Shown one piece after another: positions 20,827-31,142 of a DNA stretch of 64,000 bases (its first letter is position 1; each line of letters begins with the position of its first letter). The notes below the pieces were generated by a model, which did not search any database, was not told the DNA's origin, and was given only the letters and a program-made list of their open reading frames with translations. The position numbers were made by a program, and so were the translations under genes. Source of the stretch: Scilla litardierei (Eukaryota > Streptophyta > Magnoliopsida > Asparagales > Asparagaceae). The stretch covers positions 200,481,641-200,545,640 of the forward strand of contig CM061139.1 of NCBI GenBank assembly GCA_030789695.1, written 5' to 3'.

Positions 20827-21202
20827 TGTGGTTGTTGGCTTAATGGCAGGCTGCTGGAAATTTCCAGCAGCCCCATGTGGGCTGCCTTTGATCTTGACCA
20901 AGATTGGGGGATGCTTCATGCACCAACCTTCTCCACCCTTCATCCCTATAAAAGGAGGGCAGGGGCTTTGGCTTTGGCTTTGGTTATTATCAGCGAAAAC
21001 AACTGAAGCAATGTATGATCTCTTAGAAGTTCTAAGAGTATTTTGAGGGTCATTTCTTAGAGAGTTATTTGAGATTTCTTAACTTTATTAAAAATCAATA
21101 TGAAGGGTTCCCTTGGTCGATCCTCGATTTAAATTATTTGAGCTCTCTCTTTCTTCTTTGTTCTAGTTACTTCGGCGGTCTCGATTGCTTCCAGGCGCAA
21201 CA
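20827..21202 (+). mobile_element. Copia 5' LTR
   Basis: It starts TGTGGTTGTTGG and ends GGCGCAACA. It includes a TATA-like CCCTATAAAAGGAGGG at about 20945 and GAGAGTTA...TTGAGATTTC words. It is collinear with 41719-42117, which has an extra internal duplication of about 29 bases (GCTGGAAATTTCCAGCAGC repeated). Confidence 0.9.
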
Positions 21203-21204
21203 AA

Positions 21205-21218
21205 TTGGTATTAGAGCC
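21205..21218 (+). other. Copia primer binding site
   Basis: TTGGTATTAGAGCC lies two bases after the 5' LTR. It matches the usual initiator tRNA-Met primer site (TGGTATCAGAGC) with one change. Confidence 0.8.
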
Positions 21219-21248
21219 ATTAGGCGACGAAGATCTAGACGAAGAAGA

Positions 21249-22287
21249 TGAGCAAAGGTGGCGACGACACTTCTACTTCAATGGCGCAATATTCAACAAC
21301 ATGAACTATCGTATTCAATACGAAGTTCGAAATTGAAAAGTTTGATGGGTGGATCAACTTCGGCATGTAGAGATGCAAGGTACTTGACATCTTGAACCAA
21401 CTTGGTCAAGATCAAGTACTAGATGAGAGGCCGACTACGACGTTGGACTCGGAATGGAGGATGATGAACCGGAACGCTTGCGGCACGATCCTGCTCTACT
21501 TGACGAATGAGAAGAAATATCCTTTCATGGAGGAGACGAACACGAAAGTGTTATGGGATGCTCTTGGCGAGAAGTACATGAAGAAGAACATCCAGAATAG
21601 CCTAAACCTAAAGAAGAAGCTCTTTGGCCTAAAGATGGAGGAAGGAGTTTTAGTTGAAGCACATCTCGACTACCACAACAAACTCCTCACAGATATGAGG
21701 AATATCGACGTCAAGGTGGAAGATGAGGACAAGGCGATGATTCTCCTCAACACCATGCATAAAGACTATGAGCACATCGTTTCAATCTTAACCTACGGTA
21801 AAGAATTTATCACCTTCATTGAAGTTTCTAACGCTCTCACAAGCAATGAATTTAGAAAGAAGGATGATGAGAAGACGAGGGGCCAAGGGTCCGATGCGCT
21901 TACCGTGATGAGAGGTCGAATCAATGAAAGGAGTGGAGGCAGCAAAGTGAACCAAAAATCCAAGACGAGGGACAAGAATAGAGCTTCGTGCACCGACATC
22001 GAGAAGGATCAATGTGCCTTTTGCAAAGAAAGAGGACATTTGGCTAGGGAGTACCCAAAGGCCAAGAAGAAGAAATACGATACTGCCAACATCGTCAAAG
22101 GTGTGGAGGTTGATGAGTGGGTCCTTGTCAGCGCTGCGAATGGGGTGATGAAGGAGGGATGGGCTCTCGACTCGGGATGCCCATTTTATATGACAACCCA
22201 CAGAGAGTACTTTACTACTTTCCATGAAGGTAGTAGAAGTACAGTTCTTCTTGGAGACGACAGAGCTTGCATGACGGTAGGCATTGG
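21249..22287 (+). pseudogene. Copia gag and start of protease
   Basis: The natural start is the ATG at 21249 (MSKGGDD). Early stops follow, and the long open frame begins at 21392. It has the UBN2-type gag region (AKVLWDALGEKYMKK-like, LKKKLFGLKMEEG) and one zinc knuckle, CAFCKERGHLAREYPK, in which the last cysteine is a tyrosine. The protease begins with WALDSGCPFYMTTHREYF. The frame is cut at 22287 by the Athila-type insertion; the copia frame resumes at 35192. Confidence 0.85.
22283..22287 (+). repeat. Target site duplication of the Athila-type element, left copy
   Basis: ATTGG precedes the LTR start TGATCG. The same five bases follow the other LTR at 35187-35191. The copia frame reads through when one copy is counted, which confirms the insertion site. 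Confidence 0.95.
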
Positions 22288-22645
22288 TGATCGCTCCGGA
22301 ATGTAACCCCAAGAACGGTTGTAGTTTTACCGCAAGCGCACGGTATAGCGGCGAGCGGGTTATCGAACACAGGGAGGACGAATGACCGTGCTTGTTCAAA
22401 TCAACCTGGCTATTAAGAAGAGAGAAATTTGCCTTTGGCGATCCTGTCACAATCGTCAGACAAAGTACGGAAATATCAAATCAAACAAAGAACGTCTAGG
22501 GAATGGGGAATCCCCGCTACTCACCGTATTTCGTAAATGTGGTTCATGGGTATCAAAATTGCTAGAATAAAATTTTGGATGAACTAGTTGCAACTGAATG
22601 TAATACCTAGCTCACGCTCTCGCGCTGTTGTCGGTCTATAGCTAT

Positions 22646-22949
22646 CCTAGGTTCGGGTCCAATCTCTTGCAAACCCTAGCCTAGGGAAGCTAGCGTTAGG
22701 ATTAACATCATCGTTCGATCGCGCCCTGAGCCCACTCTCGTGCAAACTCGGGCCACGACCTAGGTTGGGATAGTTCCTACCCGTCCAATATCTTGCAAAC
22801 GGGTATCGGCACGGAATTGCAACCGGAAACCCTAGTATCGGTCCAATCTCTTGCAAACCGATACTACGGAAATTCGACTCCAACCCAATTCGGATTTCTA
22901 GGGTTTCCTATCGAATTGGGATCCAATCTCTTGCAAATCCCAATCGATA
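22646..22949. repeat. Five-hairpin array with a constant 14-base loop (3' LTR copy)
   Basis: Five hairpins lie at 22646-22685, 22723-22754, 22778-22805, 22831-22869 and 22909-22949. The loop is CCAATCTCTTGCAA in three, CCAATATCTTGCAA in the third and CCACTCTCGTGCAA in the second. Each loop is enclosed by a different stem: GGGT/ACCC plus CCTAGG/CCTAGG; GAG/CTC plus CCC/GGG; TACCCGT/ACGGGTA; TAGTATCGGT/ACCGATACTA; ATTGGGAT/ATCCCAAT with TATCG/CGATA beyond a bulge. Stem sequences differ but pair, which is the mark of selected structure. All loops contain the self-complementary TGCA, four of them TTGCAA. Confidence 0.9.
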
Positions 22950-23424
22950 TGAATACCTAGCCATCCGTAGTAAATTGATCCCATTCTAATCCCTAATAGC
23001 AATTCTAGGAAAATTTCTACCAATTCATCACAAATCTGAAATTGGGCTCGTAGGGTTCATCCCCACGCCCCAAGACGTGGAGACTACTCACAATTCATAG
23101 CACAAACACAAAAATAATCAATGAAATTAATAAGAGAATTCATCACAATATTGAGATATGCAATAAAAATAGAATTTTTAGAGAAGAGAGACACAAACCA
23201 ATGAAGTTCTTCAAATAATTCAACAAAAACCAACTTTTGTCTCCTCTCCAATCACAAGAATAAAGCTAAAAGTTAATCTAAAAAGCTGCAAAAATCTAAA
23301 AGAAAAGCTCCCTAAACTAGGGTAAAAACAGGGGTTAAATACCCCCTAAAATCGTCCAAAAACTGTGACCAAAATGCCCCTGCGCAGCCTGAAATCCGCA
23401 ATTTTCGCTACAGGCAGCGCGTCG

Positions 23425-23812
23425 CACTCGGCCGAGTGACAAAAGTCGCTCGGCCGAGTGAGAAACCCTGTAAATTTCCAGTAAGTCTGGGTCTTCGGGG
23501 GTCTTCACTTCGGGAGTCGCTCGGCCGAGTGAGTTGTCGTCACTCGGCCGATGGCTTCTTGGTACTCGGGCGGTCGGCAATTGCCACTCGGCCGAGTGGG
23601 TCTTCTGAAGCTCAGGCAGACGAAAAACAGTAAGTTGGCGATTTTTGACATGCGTCGTCTGGGTGCCACTCGGGCGGACGGGATCTCGTCACTCGACCGA
23701 TGTGGCTTCCGCTGCTCGGCCGAGTGCACGTATGGAGCGTATCCGATCTGGTCGGCCGAGCGGTGTCTCGCTGGTCGGCCGAGTGACTCCTTCACTCGGC
23801 CGAGTGGGACAC
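23425..23812. repeat. Cluster of CACTCGGCCGAGTG palindromes (3' LTR copy)
   Basis: About a dozen copies of the dyad ACTCGGCCGAGT, perfect or with one or two changes, occur in under 400 bases. Clear ones are at 23425, 23447, 23519, 23585, 23714, 23779 and 23794. Several lie between unrelated sequence, so it is not a simple tandem repeat. In coding orientation the cluster lies 290-680 bases from the LTR start, where U3 promoter sequence is expected. Confidence 0.9.
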
Positions 23813-24101
23813 CAAAAATGCCCAAACAGCTTGTTTTGGCCTCCTCGTCGCTCCTGCGACGTTCTTTCTTCTTCCGCTCCTCTCCAACAGCAAAATACCC
23901 CTCGGGGAGGTCATCGGTGACACTCTGTAGTAGGCGTATCTCGAGATCACTCCGAATCGCTCCAAATCACCTGAAATGCGACAAAAACAACAAATCGTGA
24001 AAAGCATCGCAATATCGTCGATATACCGTGAAAAGCATGATTTGGGCGATCTAAATGGCATGCAAACATGCGGGAAAAAGGTGTAAAATAAGGAGTGATC
24101 A

Positions 24102-24116
24102 AAATCCCCCAAGCAT
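24102..24116 (-). other. Polypurine tract of the Athila-type element
   Basis: On the minus strand GCTTGGGGGATTT runs directly up to the 3' LTR start at 24101. Its place and purine content fit the plus-strand primer of reverse transcription. Confidence 0.7.
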
Positions 24117-26040
24117 ACCTCTTACTCGTCCTCGAGGAAGATAAGTAAAAGGTGAACCCGGTGGATTCGGAAAACGAAAATGGCGAAAAATGAAAAAAGA
24201 AAAACGGAGAAGAATGAAAAACGAAATAAAAACAAAGAAGAAAGAAAGAAGCGAAGAGGGAAGCTGCTAGATCATTTTCTCAGGACGTGGGTTTCGCTTA
24301 CTCATATAGCATGCACTGAATGAAAAATACATGTCAAAGAGTTTTATTTTGATATCATAGTATAATAGTGCAAATAGAAACATAAAACCCACGAACAACG
24401 ATATAATCATGAAAAACGGAATAATTTTAGAATTAACATCGTCTGAATCATCTAAAGCGGTATACAAATCGCAGATCACACACTTTTCAATTGAATGCTT
24501 TCTATGAGGAGTATAAGAGTATCACACAATAGAATAGAGAGAATAGAAAAGTGTGGATTTCATGATATGAGTGTTAGGCTTAGATTTCTGGACTTCGTAA
24601 AGCTAAAAATAATCTCACCGAGTATAGAATATTACTTAGCCTAGGTTGTCGTGCAACGTCAAGTAGTCACTCTCTCACACATCATTGGATTCCCACCCCC
24701 ATGCTTGTATATAAGCATGGTGGCATAAAAAATATTCACATCCCCATTTTTATAAAGCTCCAAAAGTAATGAAAATGAACACGAAAAGAGAGAAGAAAGA
24801 AAGAAAGTGAGATGGGATCTTTTATTGAGGATTTTTCCTCTTTTCTTTTTCTTTTGTTTTTTCTCTTTTTTTTGATATAGCATATATACACAATGATCCC
24901 AACTCAAAGAGAGATAATGATATACAAGAATATTTTCTCTTTTTTTTGAATTCAGGAAATTTGGAGCTAGGAATTAATAGCGGGGGAAATGCCATATAAT
25001 AGAATCGCTAAGGGGAGATTCACCAATGATTTTAAAAGTAGAGAAATGATGTTCAAGATTTGTGGAGAAAGAAATAAATATATCTCTCGGTTCACTCTAT
25101 AAGACATGCACGACAACTTCAGCAGGGTAATCTAATCTACTCAGTTTCGATCACAAAAAAGCTAACTAATCCAGATTTATCATAGCTAACATCATTCAAT
25201 CGTCCTGAAGTGAAATGTACAGTTCATGCATATAGAAGTGATATAGGAAAAGAAATCGGTACTCCAGATATAGGCATTCAATGCGTGAATCTTGGTGTGT
25301 TTTCTGCGATAGCATACATATGAATATTCAGACTAGGCTAATAATAAAATTTCATCCATTTTCATGTGGAAAAAGTGTGGGTTACTATCTCTAGATGCAA
25401 GGCAAGTCATAGCATATGATATCAGAAATAGAGTCTAAGACATGAAAAATATAGCATGCATATAAAGGAAGCTAACTCCACGTTATCATCATCATAGAAA
25501 AGTCATCTCTAGCATGAGATGAAAAAAAGAAAATAAAGATAAAGGGGAAAATAGAACTGTTTACAATGCGGCACACAGAAAAATAAGAAAAACGTGATGC
25601 ATGGTAAAATAAAGGAAAATTGATGAAAATAAGTGCAAAAGCGGAAAATGGCGTGAAAAACTAAAAATAAAGGTGGTAAATAAAAAAGAACGTGAGAACT
25701 CACTCCCCCAAGCTAAATGGCACAGTGTCCTCAATGTGCAAAGTGCGGCGCACCGAGAGACAAGTAATGGGAGGGGTAAGTGAGGATGCATGCATGATGG
25801 AAGGAAAAAAAGGAAAAATAATGAAACGAAAAATATGATGCGGACATGATGCATGCAGATATAGGAGTGATACAGATATATAGGTGTGGCACCAAAAACT
25901 CTCCCTCTCTCCCAAAAAAGATATATAAAGATACGATCAGAAGGAGAATCCCAAAATAAGTGAGGGGAGGGGGGTGGTCAAAAAGCATCAGGACCCAGCA
26001 GAAACGGGCAGCATAACGGCAAAAATAATCGATGGCATCA
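24117..26040 (-). other. Non-coding 3' region of the Athila-type element
   Basis: It is about 1.9 kb of AT-rich and purine-rich sequence between the env-position frames and the polypurine tract. It contains long A/G-rich runs (24180-24260, 24780-24860, 25520-25620). Only short fortuitous frames are present. A long non-coding 3' segment is usual in this lineage. Confidence 0.7.
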
Positions 26041-26047
26041 AGGGTGC

Positions 26048-27112
26048 CTAAGAAGGTGGTGCTGCGCCGTCTCCGTCCTGAGGCGGAGGAGGAGGAGGTG
26101 GTGGTGCAGGCTGCTGAGCGGGTGTGGGTGTGGAAGTGGTAGCAGGCTGAGTGTGTGTGGAAGTGGGGGTGGGAACCTGCTGGGTGGGCGGGGGTACGCG
26201 TGGGAGACGCTCCAGGACCTGGGTAAGACAGTAGTGAATGTGCGGGAGCAGGTCAAAGCGACCAGCCATCGCAGTGACGGTGGCGGACAGGGTCCGAAGG
26301 TCGCCTCTGAGGCCACTCACCGCCCCCTCGAGAGCACGAATGCTCTGAAGTACAGTGTCGGGGGGAGGTGGTGCAGAGGGACGCACCGCACGGGGCTGTG
26401 CAGGTCGGGGCTGGCGTACTCTGGTGGCGTAGGTGACGGGCTCAGCAGGCAAGGGAACAAAAGGAGCTGCACTCGCAAGTGGGGGCCTGGCCTCAGTGCG
26501 AGGCTGGGCAGGACGGTGAGAAGTGGAGGCAGCAGCAGCGAAAGAAGAATACAAAAGTGGCGGTGAGGCAGCCAGAGAGGTCGGTGGCACAGAAGTGTGG
26601 ACAGACGCCACGACACTCTCGTAAAATACAGCAGCGGTGGAGACAGAGGGCTCTCTGCACTCAACTATGGTCGGCGGGCGCTCGGGTGGGGCAGAGGAAA
26701 CGGGCTCGGCAGACAGAGGGCCAGTGGTGGTGGTGACATGCGTGGAAGCAGTGGAAGTGGGCTCAGCTAAGGTACTCCCGACACCGACAGCAGTGTGGAC
26801 AGAGGTGTCGGGGGCAGCAGGAATATTAGGGATAGGCTGAGGGGCCACGGGGTCAACAGGGGCAGCAGGCTCGGCAGGTGCAACAGGGTCTGCGGAGGCA
26901 GTGTGGGCAGCGTGGGCCTGCTCGGCCTCCTCGGCCTCGAGCATGTAAGCGGCTGGGATCAGAACATCCATCGCAGGGAGCCAGTCCACATGGGCCGGTG
27001 CAATCTGAGTCCGAGCTGGGCTCGGAAGAATCATGTAATCGGCACCGTAAGGGCCATGCAACCAGACCCAGTATCGCTCACCGTGCGGACGAAGCATCTT
27101 CATCCGGGCCAT
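26048..27112 (-). CDS. Env-position frame, C-terminal part
   Basis: This is a 354-residue frame. The first 50 residues (GERYWVWLHGPYGADYM) look like the continuation of the preceding frame, from which a stop or frameshift separates it. The middle is a proline, alanine, threonine and serine-rich linker. Near residues 270-320 there is a heptad-like helix (LQSIRALEGAVSGLRGDLRT), followed by a proline-rich tail. I see no signal peptide or membrane segment, so an envelope role is not supported. Function is unknown. Confidence 0.6.
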   Translation of the reverse strand: MARMKMLRPHGERYWVWLHGPYGADYMILPSPARTQIAPAHVDWLPAMDVLIPAAYMLEAEEAEQAHAAHTASADPVAPAEPAAPVDPVAPQPIPNIPAAPDTSVHTAVGVGSTLAEPTSTASTHVTTTTGPLSAEPVSSAPPERPPTIVECREPSVSTAAVFYESVVASVHTSVPPTSLAASPPLLYSSFAAAASTSHRPAQPRTEARPPLASAAPFVPLPAEPVTYATRVRQPRPAQPRAVRPSAPPPPDTVLQSIRALEGAVSGLRGDLRTLSATVTAMAGRFDLLPHIHYCLTQVLERLPRVPPPTQQVPTPTSTHTQPATTSTPTPAQQPAPPPPPPPPQDGDGAAPPS

Positions 27113-27144
27113 AACTCAATCGACAGAGAAGTGGGGCCCGGTGC

Positions 27145-28197
27145 TCATCGCAGGTCGTCAGGGAAGTCCTTGCCGGTCATAAGGGCAAGCAAGGTGATCA
27201 GGCTGCCGCAACATATCGGTGAGCGAGCGCCCACCGATACGATGATGCGGTCCAAAAACCAAGCCGCGACATCAATCACGACGGCGGGGACTAACTCATC
27301 GCCCTCCCTAGATAGAGCTCTGGGCCGTGTCATCGCGCAGAGCATATAGAGCTCTGGCGTGGACATCGTACCCGGCTCATATCTGGCCAAAAAGGTCGTC
27401 GCCATAAGGCGCTGAGCTATACGGAGGCAGGGATGGACAATGGCCGAGGCCTTGGCCCTACTAGGGTCAAAGGCAGCGTGAAGACCCGTAATCCGGGCCC
27501 AGAAGGCACCGGCGTCGAAGGAAGGTGGGGGGATATGGGTGGGGGCGTAACCTCGGTCGGCCCCGGGGACATCGGGCCACGAGAAGAAGGCTCTCATCAT
27601 ACCGAGAGTGACCTGGCACTCCCGGTCCATGAACCGAAACGAGTATCCCTCGTCGGTCCGGGCGATCGAACTAAGTACCTCAAGTGTCGGGCGGATAAAC
27701 ATGTCCGCCGACACCTGAAAGAAATCTCGCCAGCCCACGTTGTCGTACAACGTGAGCATCCCCTCTAGTACCCCCAGGCGTCCTAGGTCGGCAAGGTGTG
27801 CAAACCTGGAGGGTACGATCGATCGCTGGGAGATACGCTCGAAAGCGACGCGGTGTGCGTCGTTCCGGAACGTGATCCCCATCGGCCCGATAAGTGGAGC
27901 CGGAGGTGGTGGCTGTGGAGCGGCAGGGAGCGGCTGTGCGGGGTGTATGGGCTGTGCGGGCTCTGCAGGCTGTACGGGGTGTGTGGGGCCTGCAGGGTGA
28001 ACGGAGTGTGGTGGAGAAGGCGGAGGAGAGTCCTCCACCTCGTGAGAGGGGCCGGCATCATCCGACCGCTTCCACTTGGCGGAAGCTCTCCTCGACCGCG
28101 GCCGTGTCCGGGGCGGCATATGGGCCCCGAGCGCGCGCCAAAAAGCGTGAAAAGTGCGGCGTGTGCAAAATAAAGGAAAGAGTATACCACGACACAT
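27145..28197 (-). CDS. Env-position frame, ATHILA ORF-1-like domain
   Basis: The 350-residue frame starts with a basic, proline-rich segment (RPRSRRASAKWKR). It then has a globular part with FRFMDRECQVTLGMMRAFFSWP, AIVHPCLRIAQRLMATTFLA and STPELYMLCAM. From memory this resembles the ATHILA ORF-1 family of uncharacterised proteins in this lineage. Its position 3' of integrase is where env-like frames lie in related elements. The ATG at 28197 is the first in frame. The function is not known, and a search of the family profile would test the assignment. Confidence 0.6.
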   Translation of the reverse strand: MCRGILFPLFCTRRTFHAFWRALGAHMPPRTRPRSRRASAKWKRSDDAGPSHEVEDSPPPSPPHSVHPAGPTHPVQPAEPAQPIHPAQPLPAAPQPPPPAPLIGPMGITFRNDAHRVAFERISQRSIVPSRFAHLADLGRLGVLEGMLTLYDNVGWRDFFQVSADMFIRPTLEVLSSIARTDEGYSFRFMDRECQVTLGMMRAFFSWPDVPGADRGYAPTHIPPPSFDAGAFWARITGLHAAFDPSRAKASAIVHPCLRIAQRLMATTFLARYEPGTMSTPELYMLCAMTRPRALSREGDELVPAVVIDVAAWFLDRIIVSVGARSPICCGSLITLLALMTGKDFPDDLR

Positions 28198-29330
28198 CGC
28201 GAGTGCAAATATGTGGAAGCGTGCGAAAACGACGCCTTGACGTAGCCCGAATCAGTCCCTGGAAGCTCCCCTGGGCTCCCCTAAGCTCCCAAAAATAACC
28301 TGCGCATGAAATGGAGATATCAGCGAGTAATATTCAAAACGTATGGAGCATTAAGGGTATAATAGATAGAAATAGAAATTAATTTGGGTTTGGGGTTCGT
28401 TAGGCACATGGATCCTCGAAAAATACACAAAAAGAGGAGAAATAGGCTAAATAAGCGATACCGGAGGTGGCCGGAGACGTGGCCGCCGGCGGCGACTCGG
28501 GCGAGGAGCGGCGACGGCTCGGCCGGCGGTGGGTGGCCGAGTGGCGGCGTGGGGGCGACGGTCGAGCGAGGGAGCGAGGGGTTTGGGCGAGGGAGCTGAG
28601 GGGTCGGGCGATCTGCGGTTTGTGTCGTTTCGAAAAACGAGCCCGACCCCGCCCCCTTTTATAGGAAAAGTTACGACTCGACCGAGTGACTGGGTCACTC
28701 GGCCGAACGAGATCAATGGAAAATCCCTACCCGCTTACGCTTCGGCCGAGTGGCCTTGCCAGCCTCGGCCGAGTGGAGTAAGTCCATTCGGCCGAGTGGC
28801 TCAAGCTACTCGGTAAGACTCGCCTTAGGAGCGTATCCGTTTTACTCGGCCGAGTGAATATTTATACTCGGTCGATTAGCAGTTATACTGAAATCAGGAA
28901 AATAAACAGAGAGTTGGGTACAGCAGACTTCCCTCGTTCGTGAGCGGCTCGGCCAGACGAACTTGTGTGCTCGGCCGAGTGACTAGTATACTCGGCCGAG
29001 TGAGCCTTGTTTTCTGCTGTTTGTCTTCATTTGGGCTCTAAACTCCGTCTTTCTTCCTCCAGTCGATTTCATCTTCCTCCTAAGCATCGAGCGCCTTTCT
29101 GGGGCGCTCCTCGATGCCTCGTGCATCCTTCTAATGATGGGTACCTCGTTCCCCTCTCCTGTCAGGAAAAATAGGACCCGTTATCACAAGATTTTTGGGC
29201 GAACGACTCAAAACACTAAAAATTTCTAAAACAAAAATAAAAGAAAAGTGAAAATAAAGCAATAACCGTCGGGTTGCCTCCCGACAAGCGCTCGTTTAAG
29301 GTCGTGAGCTCGACCCCCTATGATTTTCAA
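28198..29330 (-). promoter_or_regulatory. Spacer between integrase and env-position frames, with a second palindrome cluster
   Basis: It has no convincing gene. At 28677-29004 it repeats the ACTCGGCCGAGT dyad of the LTR, together with the shared word GGAGCGTATCCG (28829 here, about 23735 in the LTR). A C/G-skewed stretch follows at 28470-28610. Because the same cluster lies in U3 of the LTR, I infer that this could be an internal promoter for the env-position frames; no transcript data support it yet. Confidence 0.45.
28677..29004. repeat. Internal cluster of CTCGGCCGAGTG palindromes
   Basis: About nine copies of the dyad occur, some degenerate: near 28677, 28696, 28742, 28763, 28786, 28844, 28867, 28969 and 28991. 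Spacing is irregular (20-100 bases). It is related to the U3 clusters at 23425-23812 and 34508-34895. Confidence 0.85.
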
Positions 29331-31142
29331 TTAATGCGGGATGTTTGGTGTATATGAGATGCACCCATCAAACTTTCCGGGGAGAACGCTTGGATTCGGA
29401 AGTTGCGGCGGCGTGTTCTCCCTCGGTGGTCTCCCGTCTCGAATAGTGTTGGGGGAAGGCTCCCCCAAGCTAGCATTTGCTCCGGGCAACGGCTTCACCG
29501 GTGACGTCGATTTCCGTATCGGCGGGGCTTTCTTCGGAGACTTTAATTTCGAGAGCTTGCAGAGCTCTCGAATCCTTGCGACATCAGCGTCGCCTTCATC
29601 ATTTTCAGCGGAGAGGTCGGGGGAATCATCTATCTTCTCATCTCGGCCTAAATCCGGGCCTTCCTCGAAATCCTCATCAAATAGAGCGCCAATGGAGTGA
29701 GGGATCGCCTCCTCAATTACCTCATCAAGGAGGTCTGAAAGATCATCCGGCCGTCCCTTAAGCAAATATATTCTATTGGTTTCGCCTGTTGGGACTCCCT
29801 CGGAATAGTGTTTGAGCCTCTGACCATTTACTTTGAATGTGGGACCGTCCTTGCTTTCCAACTCGAAAGCTCCTCCCGGTTGTATGTGCTTGATGGTGAA
29901 AGGTCCGGACCAACATGACCTCAACTTACCGGGAAATAGTCGGAGCCGGGAATTATAGAGCAAGACCTTGTCTCCTACCTTGAAGTCTGTGACGGTTATG
30001 TGGGCATCGTGGAGAATCTTGGTCCTTTCTTTATAAATTCTTGAGCTCTCGTAGGCGTCTCTTCTTATCTCATCAAGCTCGTTGATGTCTAAGAGTCGCC
30101 TCACCGCCGCACTTTTGTAATCATAATTAAAGGTCTTGATGGCCCAATATGCGCGGTGTTCCAATTCTACCGACAAGTGGCAAGCTTTCCCATAAACGAG
30201 TCGGAACGGTGTGGTGCCGATGGGAGTGCGAAAGGCCGTTCGATATGCCCATAGAGCGTCGTTTAGCTTCATTGACCAATCCTTTCTAGATCGATCCACA
30301 GTCTTCTCAAGAATTTGCTTGATCTCTCTATTTGAGACTTCCACTTGGCCGCTTGTCTGGGGGTGATATGCCATGCCAACTCTATGGTTTACCCCGTACT
30401 TCTTTAGCATGGCTTCAAACTTGTTTTCTATGAAATGGCTCCCCCCGTCGCTTATCAAGGTGCGAGGCACTCCGAAACGCGGGAAGATATTCTGCTTGAA
30501 GAACTTAGAGACAACCCTTGCATCATTAGTAGGGGTGGCGATTGCTTCCACCCATTTGGAGACATAGTCAACGGCCAATAGGATGTATTTGTTACCATTG
30601 CTCGACGGAAATGGTCCCATGAAGTCTACTTCCCAACAATCAAAAAGCTCAATTTCTTGGATGGGCCTCATTGGCATCTCATTGCGTTTGGAGATATTCC
30701 CGGTCCGTTGGCATCTATCGCACCCCTTTACGAAAGCGTGGGTGTCTCTAAACATTGTTGGCCAGAAGAATCCGCTCTGCAAGATCTTAGCGGTTGTTTT
30801 AGAGGCGGCATGATGTCCTCCGCATGGTAGACCGTGGCAATGCAAAATGATAGACGTTGCCTCCTCTTTAGAAACACACCTACGAATGACACTATCTTTG
30901 CATATCTTGAAAAGGTATGGATCTTCCCAAAAATAGCTACGGACCTCATGCAGAAATCTCTTCTTTTGATGCGTGGGCATCCCATGCGGTTTAATTCCAC
31001 AAGCCAAGTAGTTGACGAAGTCCGCGTACCAAGGAACTTCACCAGTCCTTATGGCATATAGCCTCTCATCCACGAATATGTCGTCGATAGGCAAACTCTC
31101 ATCCTCCTTGTCGCGCATGAGCCTAGATAAATGATCAGCCAC
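29331..31142 (-). CDS. Athila-type integrase
   Basis: This 603-residue frame begins with the end of the RNase H spacer (ADHLSRL). It has an HHCC zinc finger ([11 protein letters not shown] with CDRCQ, residues about 100-145) and the integrase core with D (EVDFMGPF, about 173), D (ISDGGSHF, about 232) and E ([10 protein letters not shown], about 268). The C-terminal domain has [17 protein letters not shown]. The acidic tail after about residue 480 ([16 protein letters not shown]) has no recognised function. It should be fused to the RT frame; a one-base frameshift near 31150 separates them. Confidence 0.9.
   Translation of the reverse strand: MADHLSRLMRDKEDESLPIDDIFVDERLYAIRTGEVPWYADFVNYLACGIKPHGMPTHQKKRFLHEVRSYFWEDPYLFKICKDSVIRRCVSKEEATSIILHCHGLPCGGHHAASKTTAKILQSGFFWPTMFRDTHAFVKGCDRCQRTGNISKRNEMPMRPIQEIELFDCWEVDFMGPFPSSNGNKYILLAVDYVSKWVEAIATPTNDARVVSKFFKQNIFPRFGVPRTLISDGGSHFIENKFEAMLKKYGVNHRVGMAYHPQTSGQVEVSNREIKQILEKTVDRSRKDWSMKLNDALWAYRTAFRTPIGTTPFRLVYGKACHLSVELEHRAYWAIKTFNYDYKSAAVRRLLDINELDEIRRDAYESSRIYKERTKILHDAHITVTDFKVGDKVLLYNSRLRLFPGKLRSCWSGPFTIKHIQPGGAFELESKDGPTFKVNGQRLKHYSEGVPTGETNRIYLLKGRPDDLSDLLDEVIEEAIPHSIGALFDEDFEEGPDLGRDEKIDDSPDLSAENDEGDADVARIRELCKLSKLKSPKKAPPIRKSTSPVKPLPGANASLGEPSPNTIRDGRPPRENTPPQLPNPSVLPGKFDGCISYTPNIPH

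Larger units (their letters stand above)
22288..24101 (-). mobile_element. Athila-type 3' LTR (1814 bases)
   Basis: It runs TGATCGCTCC to GGAGTGATCA on the plus strand. In coding orientation it starts at 24101. Order from its start: a palindrome cluster (23812-23425), then an AT-rich middle, then a five-hairpin array (22949-22646), then the end at 22288. Short ORFs inside it are fortuitous. Confidence 0.95.

Noticed and set aside
23425..23812. CRISPR-like appearance of short repeats with unique spacers
   Set aside because: The genome is eukaryotic, repeat spacing is irregular, the repeats are dyads of 12-14 bases and no cas gene exists. It is an LTR feature.
22288..24101. Numerous 60-220-codon frames inside the Athila-type LTRs
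   Set aside because: They recur in both LTRs, overlap on both strands and follow the palindrome repeats (GRVT, SAER-like periodic words). They are not genes.
26153..26566. Plus-strand frames opposite the env-position frames
   Set aside because: Shadows of the GC-rich minus-strand coding sequence.
26048..28197. A true envelope glycoprotein
   Set aside because: Position alone suggests env. There is no signal peptide, no membrane helix and no cysteine-rich ectodomain, and the resemblance is to the uncharacterised ATHILA ORF-1 family.
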